Shown piece after piece: positions 1 to 12,814 of a stretch of DNA of 64,000 nucleotides. A program made the translations under genes and the position numbers. Source of the stretch: Bimastos eiseni. Lineage: Eukaryota; Annelida; Clitellata; Crassiclitellata; Lumbricidae. Where the stretch lies: assembly GCA_959347315.1 (NCBI GenBank), contig OY365810.1, positions 10,801,540 to 10,865,539 of the forward strand, written 5' to 3'. The stretch's first letter is position 1, and each line of letters opens with the position of its first letter. The notes beneath the pieces were generated by a model. That model was given only the letters and a program-made list of their open reading frames with translations. It had not been told where the DNA came from and did not search any database.

Positions 1-199
1 CAGTTTTAATTCGGAGTTTGAGCAAATCGTTTAGGTAGTTTCATCCTAGAAAATTAATTCGATTTCATACCTCAAAACATAAACTATAAAATTACATTGT
101 GCCGGATCATTTACCTCAAGATCATATTGTCAACATTGGGCAACTCCATGGATTGCCACCCGTCCCCTTTATGGGTTTCCAGGTTTTCTGAATCTGTTC

Positions 200-243
200 A
201 TATGCATATATATATGTATATATATATGTGTGTATATATATAT
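200..243. repeat. TA/TG-rich microsatellite
   Basis: Alternating TATATG/TATA dinucleotides. The rest of the first 1,030 bases shows no homology I recognise and only short chance open frames. Confidence 0.8.
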
Positions 244-1032
244 GGATTGTGAACGCGGCGCTATAATATTCGTTACAATGCATTATTCAAGTTTATTCGG
301 TGACAGACGAGTTTACACAGGATCTACTGGCAGGTAGTTAATGTGTATTGTGTAGGTCTAAGTATTTTAAAATCTCTACTCACCTCGTAAGTAAGCTTGA
401 CAAAAGCTTACAACTGATCCAGTTTAATTTCAATTTGATTTCTAGTTATACGTAAATGGAAGATATGTCGCTGAACGATCGTTACCTGAGTCTTTCGATT
501 CCGGTTCTCTCTGTATTCCTTTGATGAGTGCAACAGCATACTCCCAAAGTTTAGTCTTTTGTGTACTAAGCTGAGACGAATCCATTGCAACTGACGAGTC
601 CACCCACTTGCTAACCTCGTATAGATTGACTGTGAAATACGACCTATATTGATATTTTATTATGGACACTTAATAGACGTCTTGTGTTATCCTGACAACT
701 TGAAAAGATCTGCCGAAGGTAGGCCTACAAGCGGAACGTGTCCACAAGTTTGTCCATAATTCGTTTCAAGTTAAATATGAATATCGAGCGGCGGTAGAGA
801 ACCAATGGCCATCGCTGTTGGTTCATTAAATGGCGCAAAGGATATCAATTGAATAGGGTGGATGGAAACTGCTAAAAGGTTGACCAACTTTTTAATGACT
901 GCCGGCAGTCATTAAAATCACTCAATAATTGTACCGATGAGTGGATAACACAGGCCATGGCTCAACACAGCTGTTAGACTGATATCCCACTTTCCCGACA
1001 TTCCATGCATCTCATCTCTATCTCTAGATTTT

Positions 1033-1240
1033 GTGAATTTTCATGAGCGCCCGATTCCGGCAGGCATACAATTTAAGATCCTCGTTTTAACCTTCAAAGC
1101 TCAGAAACTCGAAACTCTTGCCCTGAAATATTTTCGTGAAGTTGGACCTATTCAGTTTCCTCCCACCGATCACTATGTTCCTCCAATAGACTTGACCACC
1201 TGCTTCCCCGACTGGAACTGTTGTGACTCTGTCTCGCCCT
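1033..1240 (+). pseudogene. Fragment of LINE ORF2 C-terminus (CR1/L2-like)
   Basis: An open frame of about 70 codons contains a stretch reading IQFKILVLTFKAQ followed by LALKYFRE. This resembles the conserved segment after the reverse transcriptase of CR1/L2-type elements (pattern I-x-Y/F-K-I-L-V-L-T-Y-K-A-L then APxYL). No reverse transcriptase core lies next to it, so it is a short decayed remnant. The family call rests on motif memory alone and is tentative. From about 1,260 to 2,380 I see no gene. Confidence 0.35.
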
Positions 1241-2384
1241 TTGTCTGATTTGTTCCTAGCTTTGGTTTTTCTTATGTTCTCTCAACATGTAGCCTACAAT
1301 ATGCCATTCTCTCTTCTTCCCTCCCTCTTCTACTTGCGGGACCGTTTCTGAACGGTTCAATCTATTAAAGCTGTTTTTAAATACAATATAACTGTTCAGT
1401 ACCTAGGCGAACATCCTACAGCCTAGGCCTACAGCATAAAATGCCCGCCTCCTGATACAGACGATTGTGATCAGTGTTGACATAAGAACACCAGTTTTAC
1501 TAAGTTTCTTAGTTCCGCAACGAGCAGTCAAGGGCATGTCTGTGCATATAATAAATGGATCGTGTCGGTTAAATATGATGTGTACAATTGTGTCGTATAA
1601 AACCTATTCACATAACCAAACACACGTAGCGAAGGCTTCAAATGGTTCAGAAGACGTTTAGTTTGTCTTAGATCTACTGCTTCTGCGCGTGGGAAAACTA
1701 GGCCTATAGGAGTTCAAATAGAAGTTTAGACACCAATGATAGTTCTGCTCAAACACGACGCAGCTACATTTAGAAGTCTCGCTTCCTAGTGTGGTGTATT
1801 AACTTTTCTAAACACAAAGGTTTGCATACATTATGATAGCTGCATGTATACATGATCACATGCACTCCTGTATTTGTAGGTCCATGTATGTGCATGTACG
1901 TACTCATGCAATGACGAAATGAATGCATGCATGTACGTATTTGATTAACATTTATTTTAATGAAACCATTGAAGTAAAACAGAATCAACATAAGGTCCTA
2001 ATCATTTTTGATCAATTAGCAACAGCATGGGCCTCAGAGGGGACAGTTCGCCTAGGTATTTCCGTCTAGGTAATTAATAGAATCGAAGCAAATGAAACAT
2101 AAAATAGAGATTTTAGAGTCAATTGTCTACGCGGCTGTTTCCATTGTTCAGAAATGTCACCAGATGGAGTCAATCACACAGTCACATTCTCTGCATTTAG
2201 TTGGCGCCAATTTAGACGATATTGAATTTGCTAAGAGGTTTATATGTAAGCTTTCATGACGAAGTACACATAACACCTTTAAATGCCCAATATGATTATA
2301 TTCAGAATAGTATTGCTTTCAAACCTCTGCTGTTTGTGAAACCCAAAGCTGCTGTTTTTCGACTAGCAATTGTATGCAGCGCAT

Positions 2385-3000
2385 GGTAGGACGAGCTTTT
2401 CGAATAAATTCATTAAACGCAAAACAACCAATTAATACGGGAATGGAAAATGGAGGAAGACATCTTGGCCATCTGGCGGTTGCCTTCGAAATATATTTGC
2501 GCCTATATGTCAACCGTCTGATTAGAATATCACAGTCGCGGTTGACCAGCGAGAAACCAGTAACTTTGAGGCGTTTTAATAAATCTTGCTTATCTACGCA
2601 TGTTCTTACTAGAAGTTCAGATTTCCGCTAGGCTTACTATCTGATGTCTTCCGTGACCTCTTCTGCTGGAAACCAATTTCTTTCATTTGTCACAAATTGC
2701 TTCTTTCAAGCGAATCTTCATTTCACATCTGCTACAAACGATCATTTTTGGTGCAGACGACACGCAAGTGTAGTCTCGAACCCACCTGCCTTTTCATATT
2801 TATTGCACTGTTTATTATTTAGACAGCATATATATTCTCCTGGCAGCATCGATTCTACAAACAGTCGGTTCCAGACAACACGTGCGTCTACCTGCTGTAT
2901 ACGAAAGACTCACTATGGTTCGCTGCATCTTCGTCCTACTGTCGATGTCACTGCTAACAACAACGGTCATTGGTAAGGAAGCAGATGCAGCTCATCATCG
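2385..3000 (+). repeat. Segmental duplication, copy 1 (LU gene promoter and first exon)
   Basis: This block aligns almost end to end with 14638-15230. It starts at GGTAGGACGAGCTTTT and runs through the TATA box, the signal-peptide exon and the splice donor. The copies differ by scattered substitutions and small indels, so the duplication is not recent. Matching segments recur around exon 2 (about 8990-9270 versus 16880-17150) and exon 3 (about 9930-10200 versus 18550-18800), so the whole gene was duplicated in tandem. Confidence 0.85.
2829..2835 (+). promoter_or_regulatory. Candidate TATA box of first LU gene
   Basis: TATATAT lies 80 bp upstream of the start codon. The motif and the following stretch (ATCGATTCTA, then CGTGCGTCTACCTGCT) are conserved at the same place in the duplicate gene at 15058. 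Position and conservation support a core promoter; no transcript start can be seen from sequence alone. Confidence 0.5.
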
Positions 3001-6000
3001 TTGCCATCGTCGTCATTCTTGCTGACGTAAGGGGCCTACCATTCCCCGGAGCATTGTCGCTTCCACGTCTCTGCTAATCGTCCCAATATTGTAGGACCTA
3101 AGTCGTATCTCCTGGCTGTGGGTAACTCGGCGTTCGCTGAGTGAATATCCGCCTCTACCTCCCGGTTGCCTGTGAGCATTGGTCGTTGTACTGGAAGAGA
3201 TGATTTTGCTCATCGCCTCTTCCAAAGGTATATGGTGGCGAGCGGTGATAAGATGATGTAGGTATCTGGCGTTTACTCTTCGGTGCGTGAAAGTTCGTTT
3301 GAGCCCGGAATCAACGAAGACTTTTGATGTTACGATGTTTTGTACTAAAATGCAGACGTATAATACAACAAACCAGAAAACTGGTTTCTATAGTATTGAA
3401 ATGTCTCGATTCGCCCTCAGTCGAATTACTTCGGCATCAGGTTGTGCGTTCAAAGATGCTTAGCAAATTTCGTCTACAGCACTCCGCACTCTCCTTGCCT
3501 TTTGACTCCTTCCTGGGCGAATGCCGTCTTTCCTCTAGTGTGCCATGTTTATAACCTTCCTCTCTTCCTCTGTCGGATGTCTGCTTAATCTCTTCACCTG
3601 TCGCCCCTGCCTCTCTTGCTTCCATCGTCCGTCTGGACCGTCCTCTTTCCGAGTTATCTGTCCCATCTCTCGTCACTTCCTCGCTTTCGTCGCCGTGCCC
3701 TTGCCCATAATCTCCCATGATGTGTTTTTCTACGTCTCCTTCCTGACTCTCTATTTATCCCACCTATCTCTTGCTGTCAGATGCGCGAGTCTGGTAATGC
3801 ACTAGGTGTTGTATTAATTAAGGCAATTACAGAACGTCGTTATCGTCGCGATTACGAACGAGCGATTAGCAACGGCTACTGGTCAGTCACGTACATGTAG
3901 AGTTGATTTGGTACATAGCAGATCCAAATATTCTATAGCCTAGCCTGATTCAAATGTTCGCATGAACAAATAATAGATACAATCACATTTAAACTAAATA
4001 GTACATTATTATAATACATTAATAAAATAATTGTCGTCGATTCCATTACAGTCGTCCTACAGAGACTCCTCAGTTATTCAGCCATGATTGTAAGGCCCAA
4101 AAGGCTGAATTCTGTTTGATACATTTGCGGTCAGTTTTGTTAGTAGGCTAATGTCGTTTGTTTTGTTATGCAAGCAAGCATAGCCTAAGATAAGTTATTC
4201 ACAAATTTTCAGGAATGTCTGTTCAACTCTGTTGGTTGATATAATGAAGAAAATTATAAAAACTCATTGGTTCTCCTTATTAGGCCTACTAATAATTATC
4301 TCGTTGCACCACAGCTAGCTTTGATCACAGAATGAGGCAATATATTATATGCTTCCAAAACTATGAATTGTTCGAACAGCTGCTGCCTCTGAAAGAAAAT
4401 TTACTTAGCGGTTTCTCACAATGTCATTCAAATAAATGGAAAATAGAAAGCATTTTGACCTATTCTTCTGGCAGAATCTTGAATTCATTTATTGACCCTG
4501 ACAGTGTTTGTAATTTGTAATTTGGTGTAACTTAAATTACGTACTTTGTAATTATTAATTTTCAGCAAAACTCGAAAGTAATTGGTAATGCGTTCTCAAT
4601 TACATTTCGCCAATAATTGGTTATTTGTAATTCAATTACATGCCAGCCTGTAATTTGCCCATTCCGGAGCGCCCAGAACCTTCATTTGAATAGGTCGGAC
4701 GCATTCCATAGATTTCCCAAAGACTGCATTCTTCATCAGTTTGAAGAATTCCTTTTCAAATTCCGTCTTGGATTTTGCACGCAATGCCGTATTCATCGCG
4801 AAATACGGTGACATTCAAGCAGACTGATTGAATTCTATAGTCCTATGCAGTTTAGCAACTTTCAAACCCAACGACGCGTAAAACTTTAGAGTCCTGTAAT
4901 GCACCCCATAGCGCTCTTTTTCCCCAACCTTGGAACCAGTTTGACACATTCTACGAAGTCGCCTCCCAACTCGTTCTGTATATCGTGCTGATAACTGGAT
5001 AGCCAATCTTCTCGGACTTGTAACGCTTCTGGAGCTAATGGGTAATCATTGTGAGCGTCGTGAAGGTGTTCCGGGTACTCGATGTCGACTTCTGCAGAGT
5101 ATCCTTAGTCTGAGTCGTCTGGAGTGGATAGTATTTCCTCGATGGTGATATCATTCCTCCAAGCGAATCCGTGCGATGGTAAATATTGCACCATGTCCCA
5201 CCCGTATAGATTGTTTGCCTCGATATACATAATCGAATTCTTAGGTATCGATAGGTCATAATCAGGGCACTGTGTGTTGTTGGCTTTGGCGAATCTCTTG
5301 GACACCATTGAGACACCACCACGCATGCCTTTCTCGATGAAGAGGTGCATGCCGATGTCCGTTAACAGTTCCAGTTCGACCTTGGTCATTTTTAGCATGG
5401 CGTCCCATGCAAACCCTGGTGCCAACAGGTAGTTTGCTGGATCTAACTTATAGTGCTCCATCGACGTTTCTCTGAATTTCTGAAACACATCTGCTAGAAG
5501 AAGCACATCCGTCTTGAGATATAGGTCGTGGTAATCTCCAAACGTTTCACAAGCGAAACTGACCCACACCTTCTGTGCGTGCTCGTAGTCAGAATCTGAG
5601 ATGTGTTCTCTTGACAACTTGCTGTAGAAAGCTTCTTTTGGCGGAAGTTGTGTTTCTTCGAAGCTTTGTGCGCAATTGACAAAATCATAAGGGTACAGTC
5701 GTTTTCGTTTCAGAAGTTCGATGTTCTCACGGTTGTTGTTTTTGCTGGTGATTTTCAAGTTTTCCAACGATAAGTTGTCAGCTAGTTTCTCTAGGGACGA
5801 GTTCATGAATTGTAGACTGTCGATGAACTAAAGATTGTCTAGAGAGAAGGACATGTGCTTTTCCATGTTGTTTTAAAAATACACGATATCTTTTCGAATT
5901 TTGCCTGAGAGTTTCCGATGGCTTGCATGATCAGATGACTATCATAATTCCGAAGATTGTGAAAGACGACTGGAATCTTACAGTGTTTTGGAAATATTCA

Positions 6001-9000
6001 CAATTTTAATTTGCCCTTGTGGTGGGCTGCACCTCTGTATTTACCCGTGAGGTGGTCGTGGTCTCTAACCTAATCTCCGTTAAGGTCTTTCTCACAGATG
6101 TAGCAGTTAGTTGCATTTATATATTCTGTGAAGTCACTTTCAGTCATTTTCATGCTAACCACATTTTGCAGTATTCGTTTGATTTTACATGATTCCGTCT
6201 TCATACATTCTAGAAATTTTTCAATGGGTTCGTCTCCTCGATAGATGACTGGATAGTCGGATTGTCCATCGCTGCGAACGACCACATAACAGAAACTGTT
6301 TGCCTTTTGCTCCGCGATAAGTCTAGTATTCGCACCAGCTTCTATATCGACCGGCGTGTTACATGCTTCAAAATCAGCATAGATTATATATGAAGCCAGC
6401 ATCTGTTTATGGTAGTTCTGAAATTTTAGCACATTTTTACCTTCTTCTGGCATCTCAATTCTTTACGGTTTGTGATCCGTTCCACGACAATACGAGGTAT
6501 GCTTGTCAAGCAGATGTTGTGCAGAGAATACGTGAAGACAGTTGCGACACGGATGAGCCCTGTGACCGTCCCTACTATTCTTATTCAGCATTCGAGCTAA
6601 GTCTTTTATCCACATATAGTGCTTGTTCCCATCATTATCTAGAAGCAGAAGGTCTATATTATCTTCTCTTTTGGTTTCTTTTGAGATTCGAATCGAGTAC
6701 AGATGCTTCTCCTCCCAACCGAACACGTTCGCCGAAATGGTTGAATTCATCTTTTCGAATTTTGTGATGTCTGTGACTCGAATTGGGAACTCCAGTCCGT
6801 CGAACATCAACTCGCCTAGGTGTTGTTGATATGTAACTATCCTGTCTGGGTGTTTTCCATAACCAACTGGATATAGTGCTGATAAAATTGACCATTCGAA
6901 GCAGCGATTGTCTTCATTCTTTACGTTAATAACTGATCTAGGTGGAATATTTTTCGGAGTCTTAAAGTTACTATTTATTTAAATGGCTGATATTTTGCGG
7001 TACCGACATCCAATGCTACGATTCTGCTCACCACCCACCCTGACCCCAATTGTGTGAAGTTATCGATCTTCCTACGAATGTTTGCACGGTCCGCTTCTGC
7101 TTCTGTTTGGTTATCTGACTCCAGCAGAGGCCTAGCTTTTGTACGAAAGTATGATTTTATTGTATCATCTTTACCTGGCTTTTCAAACTCGATAGTTAAA
7201 CATTGCGAATATTTGATGCCCTTGTGTTTAGCCACGTCTTTTTTCACAATCTCACGAGTATTTTCCTCCATTGTTTGTAAGAAGATCTGCGGATCCCTCT
7301 CCAAAGAGTGACCATTTTGTAATATAGCTCGATAATCTAGTAGGCCTCCACCTCTGAATACCTTGTGGACTTCTAGTTTTGGGATGGCTCTACCCATTGG
7401 GGGAGGGGGAACGCTCGCTCTTGGGGCCGGTAACGGAAGTTTACTCCTTCGGGGTGCGTGCACTGGAATTTTACTCATTCTTGGTGAGGGCACTGGCACT
7501 AGTCTTCTTAGAGCGGGTGTCGGGGCTCTCCATGGCGGCCTTGTGGTTGGTGCTGGTACCGACTTTGGCCTACTTTTGCCCGAATGATGTCAATCCCTCG
7601 ATGGGCGAGCAGCTGCCACTAGAGGAGCAACTTGTACTGGACGGGTCCTAGGGGTTCTCACAACAGGTGGGACTTGGGTCACAGGTGGCGGACTACGAAG
7701 TGCAGCCAGTCCTGTTGCATAGGTTTGCACTGAAATCAACCCATCTCTCAATAGTTTCGCAAGTTCAATCACTGCGTTATCCATAGCTAAGGTCTATGTA
7801 ATAGAACCTAGTTAGTTAAAATCGAAAATGTAATATTCAATCAAGCACAATCTCCTACATTCGTCCTTGTATTTGCGATCTGGATCTGTTTTCCAGTTTC
7901 TAGAGTAAACTGTATAATAACCACACCTCTCACATAACGATAATTTACTCTTTACACCCTTGCCACACCCTAAGCAAGATTTTACCCAGCAGCCTCTATT
8001 TTACAAATGCCTTGTGATTGTGACAATACTCCTCCAGACAATTTCGATTACAAAGCGCTGTCTTACCTAGCACCTGCCAAGCACACTTATTCTTCGCTGC
8101 AAATGGCAGCTTTATATCTTTTAACGTCTACTAATATAGTATTTATTCAATTGGAAATGATCATCTTACTTACGTTAATAATAATTGACACAGCAGCATG
8201 CCTTATTCAGACGATTATACTGTGCGACTTAAAATCAAGCCCATAGCAACCGCCTATTTTATCCAAGACATGTCCAGCTTCATTTTCACTTTCGTTTTCG
8301 TCCCACCGTCGTCATTATTATAATTATTATTATAACACTGTAATACTTCGTTATAAGCCGACATAATCGTAATTTCCAAACTTCCTAAGCACCACTTGAA
8401 AGCTATGTGTAGGAAACCCGTTTATTCATGAGCGCAGTCTTCTGCAGGCTTCTATTGCGCCATCATGGGGCCAAACAACTTCCGTAACGCCAAGTATTCG
8501 TGACCCCATCCCCGCTAGTGCAGAGAGAGGATTCCAATCGTGCTCACGCTGTGCGATCAGCGTGGGGAACTGTGTGACGCATGGGGCTACCTGTAACTCT
8601 CCCTGGACCTGGTGCCAATGGGCTGCAAACCTTGGGGCCAAGGCCCTTGGCCCCAACTTGGTATTTGGCATACTACTCCTACTACTACCACTACTGCCTT
8701 CAGTACTTTTAGGCTACCGTTACAAATAATAATATTGATAATAAACGAATTCTACTGCCTTTAGCGGAACATTTCCACTTTTGGATGTCTGGGGTTCACA
8801 CACGATATTCAGTTATGTGAAGCCTACTAATACGGGGCAATGACAAATTTAGTCAAATGTTATTATGGCGCCAAATGGACATCATCCAAGACCTCTAAAG
8901 CAGATTTTGTGGCATAGGTCTACTGTGTCTCTAACTCATGAGTGGATTTCAGAAGTTAAATGGATACTAATTGTTATCTTGCTGCGGATTCATTCAGCTG

Positions 9001-10126
9001 AAGTATTTGTAGAACTATTTGTAACTAGAAAAATGAAAAATTGTCAATTGAAAATGTCAATTAGCATATTTGTCGCCTTTCATTGCAGACATGTAAACAT
9101 AAGTGTAATACTGCTTCATTTCTGATTTAGCACTACAGTGTTGGACCTGCGATACATTGGCAGGGGATAGATGTTGTTCCGCCAGATCAGGAGTGGTTCG
9201 CACTTGCCCAAATGACGCCGTAGTTTGTGGTTTGTCTGAGGCTTACATAGCAAATACAACAGATGGTAAATTACCCATATTTAAATTGAATATTTGCCAG
9301 TCAATTGCCTTCAGTTGCCAACATTTTACAACAGGGGTGTACTGTATGCAGACAGTAACATGGCAGTCGCGAAGTCAACGGCCTCCCTATGCCTATTCTT
9401 AGTCAACGGTTGCCATGCTAGAATTGACATCTGTCCCTCTAGTCTCTTAGGCTCTCTACTTCCACTGCGTCTGCGTTGATAAAGATCCTTTATTATTGTT
9501 GGTTAGTAATAATTAATATTAAATTAATAAAATAATTAACGGTTGCAATGCGAGTGATATAAATTTGAAACGTAAATGGTAGTGCGGAAAAACTATAGAG
9601 ATAAGAAACTAAAAACTCTGATTAAAGATGGAGGTAAATGCCAGAATAGAGTCGATTTATTTAAAGCTACTCCAATTCAAACCAAAGACACAATTTTTAC
9701 ATTTTTCTAAAGAAACACCTTCAATAAGTACTCAACCCGAAGAAAATCAAAGATGATGACAACAGTCAGCATTCAGCATTGCCAGCAAACTTCATTCTCA
9801 CCTTACATTTAGAAACCGAGTTAATTGACAACACAATATCTACGAAAACAACACAGATCTAAATCAGGGTCACAAACATGTTAAGCAATGTTTCTCCTCG
9901 ATTGCCGTAGTACTCACGATGCTTGTTCTTTGTCTGTTAACCAGCCAGGAATCGCGTTCACAGGATCCTCAGAGAGTGTGTATCAGCAGCCGGTTATGAA
10001 GGAATCGGAAGTGGAACTTGCAGATTGTATCAACAAGGGAATCTACTTGTCGATCTCTGCATAACAATATGTTCCGGTAGACGTTGTAACAGATGGGCAA
10101 CAAGAAGCTGCAACGCAACAAATTAG
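2915..10126 (+). CDS. Secreted Ly6/uPAR-domain (three-finger) protein, three exons, intact
   Basis: Exon 1 (2915-2972) encodes a hydrophobic signal peptide beginning [14 protein letters not shown] and ends at donor GTAAGG. Exon 2 (9131-9265) follows acceptor TTTAG and opens the domain with LQCWTC; it ends at donor GTAAAT. Exon 3 (9945-10126) carries the later cysteines, including [11 protein letters not shown], and stops at TAG. Every junction is phase 1 and the spliced frame of about 124 codons is open throughout. The predicted mature chain has 12 cysteines in the spacing of the LU/three-finger fold. There is no hydrophobic tail, so a secreted rather than GPI-linked product is expected. LU proteins act in cell-surface signalling, adhesion, complement control or defence; the ligand here is unknown. 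Intron 1 (6.2 kb) holds a Polinton-like remnant. A tandem duplicate follows at 15145. The exon borders are inferred from splice sites and comparison of the two copies. Confidence 0.82.
3230..3810 (+). repeat. Dispersed repeat of unknown class, copy 1
   Basis: Shares interrupted similarity with 31440-32110: TTCGCCCTCAGTC, then AGATGCTYAGCA, a CTCTCCTTGCCTTTTGACT-like stretch, a long pyrimidine-rich run, and a CTGGTATTGCAC-like end. It lies in intron 1 of the first LU gene. The open frames in it are products of pyrimidine-rich composition. I cannot assign a transposon class. From 3,810 to 4,630 I see only AT-rich intron sequence. Confidence 0.45.
4632..7784 (-). pseudogene. Decayed protein-primed DNA polymerase B (Polinton/Maverick-like)
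   Basis: On the minus strand, several frames read in order through a type-B DNA polymerase of the self-synthesising transposon class. 7784-7590 and 7499-6975 are a proline-rich N-terminus and the region with [16 protein letters not shown]. 6810-6463 carries a C2H2-like finger ([21 protein letters not shown] pattern). 6453-6070 has exonuclease motif I (YADFEA). 5806-5105 has the later exonuclease region ([16 protein letters not shown]) and polymerase motif A (ANNLYGW). 5006-4632 carries motif B ([15 protein letters not shown]). The reading frame is broken several times and the C-terminal YxDTD region is absent. Codon 5219-5221 gives Glu where motif A normally has the catalytic Asp. No capsid, integrase or ATPase genes were seen nearby, so this is an orphan, inactive remnant inside the LU gene intron. 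Confidence 0.8.
7812..8000 (-). pseudogene. Small Cys-rich open frame upstream of the polymerase remnant
   Basis: A 62-codon minus-strand frame has no ATG. It reads [19 protein letters not shown] and then a basic stretch with two more cysteines before TAA. The CxxC pair followed by CxxC about 11 residues on looks like a small zinc ribbon. It precedes the polymerase frames on the same strand by about 30 bp, so it may be part of the same element or the N-terminal extension of the polymerase frame. I do not recognise a specific family. Confidence 0.35.
8247..9130. other. Intron sequence, no gene seen
   Basis: Distal part of intron 1 of the first LU gene. The last 140 bases before the acceptor (from about 8990) match the intron upstream of exon 2 of the duplicate gene. 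Confidence 0.6.
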
Positions 10127-10255
10127 AATCACTCATGCGCAACGAAAGTCAATCCTCTACGAAAAGCATCCTCCACAATCCTCTACGCAATTATTTAGAA
10201 GTAAAAAGGACAAAATAATTTGACAGTGCTAGTCTATAATCTATTTCTTAAGTTC

Positions 10256-10261
10256 AATAAA
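10256..10261 (+). terminator. Polyadenylation signal AATAAA of first LU gene
   Basis: AATAAA lies 130 bp after the LU stop codon on the coding strand, the usual position for a poly(A) signal. From here to about 11,380 I see no gene, only AT-rich sequence. Confidence 0.55.
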
Positions 10262-11384
10262 GTAATGCACTGAATTTGTCAACAGAGCTGTGCGTGTGTT
10301 ACCTCATAGTGACAATTATTAATAGTAGGTCCATTAATTGGATGCATATATCAGGCGCCATTATTGAGATGACTGAGCATGAAAGGAAGGCGCTGAACAA
10401 ATTGTCCTCACACATGTAGCAACCGCCTGTGTACAATGACCATGTCCTTAACCAATGATCATTAAGCGCAATCGATGTTCTTTAGCGCGGTCGTCTGTAC
10501 AAATCTAAACTTTGCAAATATGGTAATATCACATGCTATCTGTTGTTTCTGTCAAAAGAAACTAATCGCAAAAGCTAACTGAACAGTGTCTCCCATGTTC
10601 TAGGATTAGGGAAACATTATTGGGAATCATCACAGACAATGACCAATCCATAAGAGAGGAAAAGGTTTCCATTATTAACATCGTTACAAATTATACCAAT
10701 ATTAAAAAGGATCGATCAACCATTTATGCGTGGCAATATCAGATTCAAGTGTATGTGAATTAATTTTGTTATTGATGCACTAAAAAGTCAACGCCATAAG
10801 AGAGTATTACAAACTGTATTTCAGACATCTCATCACTATTATTGTTTTAGTAATTATTATGCGTATTATTTTAATTTTCTTTGGGAAACCATTGATTTCA
10901 AATACAGACTAGTTAGGCATTAATTGACCGGTTTCAATATTATTGTAAGCGTGAGCTTCGTTCAGTCTCGATTCTCTCGATTTTTTCAATCTGATGTGTC
11001 CATAGCAGACATAGAGTTTCCAGCGGATAAACCCTGAAGGAGCTGACATCATTGTTCTCATTATTTTGCTAGAACGATTGCATAAATCCTTTGACCTCTG
11101 TGGAACCCTGCTCCTCTGGCCAAGATCCTTTCCTAGTGAGCGCTCCTTATGTGTGGTCCACGGGCCATCTGGGTCCCGCTGGGCACCCGCATCTCATGGT
11201 CTTCCCATGGCTACGTCTGACCTCACTCTCTTCTTGCCTACAACGCTATGCTCGCCCAGCTGTATGATGACATCTGTATAACCATCTGTATAACTGGTCT
11301 GTACATCTGAACATCTGGTCTGTATAACCATAGTCATGACCAAGTGTGTTTTATTGATCCCAAATAACAAGCACGGGATACATA

Positions 11385-11690
11385 TGTATAACGTCGTCCG
11401 GTGTCTGAACTCCTTTCGCGTAGAGCATTGCGCTCTTCTGTTAAAAGCGAGCTTCTGGTGTCCAGGGCCCGCTCGTCGCTAATGATGCATCGAGCTTTCT
11501 CAGTCCACCTGAAATGGGCTCCCGGTTGCTCTCCGTCTTCCCCCTTACAATGATCTAACTACCTTTTGTAAGCGGCTAAAGTCATTTCCTTTTGGCCGTG
11601 GCTGGGCTGGGAGCACCTCTGAGTAGTTTCCCTTGAAGAGGCGCTATATAAATTATCAAAATGAATGAATGAATGAATGTTTACAACTTG
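11385..11690 (+). mobile_element. 3' tail of a CR1/L2-like LINE
   Basis: Translated pieces resemble the end of ORF2 (a RAFSVHLKWAPG-like stretch, compare RAFSVSGPVTWNGLP at 61.4 kb). They are followed by TTTTGGCCGTGGCTGGGCTGGGAGC-type sequence, the shared ending GGCGCTATATAAAT, and a short run of GAAT repeats. The same ending, GGCGCTATATAAA, closes the LINE fragment at 61.08-61.61 kb. Confidence 0.6.
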
Positions 11691-11829
11691 TTGTGGTCAA
11701 TAGATACAGCTATAATCATTTAAATGACTTAGTGTATGAGTTGCTTCATCTGGTCAGGTATTTATAAATACATTTAGCATGTAATAGTAACTTAACAAGT
11801 TGGATATTATATGCAATCAAATTCAAAAC

Positions 11830-12470
11830 CATATAATTACACGCAGATTGGAGCTGTTAGGTGACCCAGCCGCGGAACCTGGGCTACTGACTACTGACAG
11901 CTATACGACTGCTGTCATTAACCTGCTCTTGGCCGGTACCTGCCCTCGAGTGTTACATCCAATCTTAACTCGGAGAAACTCTGTTTCGCCCTTCGTAAAA
12001 ACTGCGGTGGTCTAAAACCAGTAGCCATTAGTTGACTCGAGTATACCTGTAAATAATCAAACGCATGTATACGACATCCCGCGTGTCACACCGTACCCAA
12101 CCTGAGACAACTTGAAGTCGACGTTCCCGGAGGATGCGAAGCCGCGACCCACGCCGCCAGACGGTTCCTGAGCAGCATGGACATTGGACAAGGCATCAAA
12201 AATGGTCAAGCTTGACATCTCGAACACTTTCAGCAGCCTGCACTGTGACGCCATGCTGGCATCATCAGTGGCAGAAATCACTCCTGATTTATCCACTCAT
12301 TGCCATCTTTCTTACGTCGATGATCTCAACAAGGCGACTCCTTGGGCGTCTGCTTTTCTGCTCGAAGTTACAGCCGATCCTGTTTCTCTTGCTGTCACCT
12401 TTGACCTTCGAAAACCTCGACGACCTCACCTTGTACGGGAATCCTAAGGTAGTGGAGGCAGGTGTTGACT
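11830..12470 (+). pseudogene. Reverse-transcriptase fragment of a second non-LTR element
   Basis: Frames shift at least twice. Recognisable in order: a GGLKPVAI-type stretch near 12,010, LEVDVPGGCEAATHAARRF (12,105-12,165), and VKLDISNTFSSLHCDAML (12,200-12,255), which is reverse transcriptase motif A (normally KLDFRNAFN). The order and the GGCEAA signature match a common invertebrate LINE polyprotein that is distinct from the CR1-like element that follows. It is truncated on the right by the CATA microsatellite. Confidence 0.6.
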
Positions 12471-12473
12471 CGA

Positions 12474-12544
12474 TCATACATACATACATACATACATACA
12501 TACATACATACATACATACATACATACATACATACATACATACA

Positions 12545-12578
<34 letters not shown>

Positions 12579-12812
12579 CATACATACATACATACATACA
12601 TACGTACATACATACATACGTACATACATATATATACATGCATAAATATATACACACATACATGCATACATACATATACATGCATAAATATATGCATACA
12701 TGCATACATACATATATACTTACATATTTGCATACATACATACATATGTACATACATGCATACATACATACATACATACATACATACATACATTCATACA
12801 TACATACATGCT
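12474..12812. repeat. (CATA)n microsatellite, about 340 bp
   Basis: Tandem CATA units, nearly perfect in the first 100 bp and mixed with TATA, TGCA and CGTA variants afterwards. It separates fragments of two different reverse transcriptases. The Tyr-Ile-His-Thr open frames here are repeat translation. Confidence 0.97.
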
Positions 12813-12814
12813 CT

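Noticed and set aside
3437..3805. Cys/Ser-rich and Arg/Glu-rich frames
   Set aside because: They lie in a pyrimidine-rich dispersed repeat and occur on both strands.
6975..7499. Separate proline-rich host gene
   Set aside because: The frame is colinear with the N-terminal part of the polymerase remnant and on the same strand.
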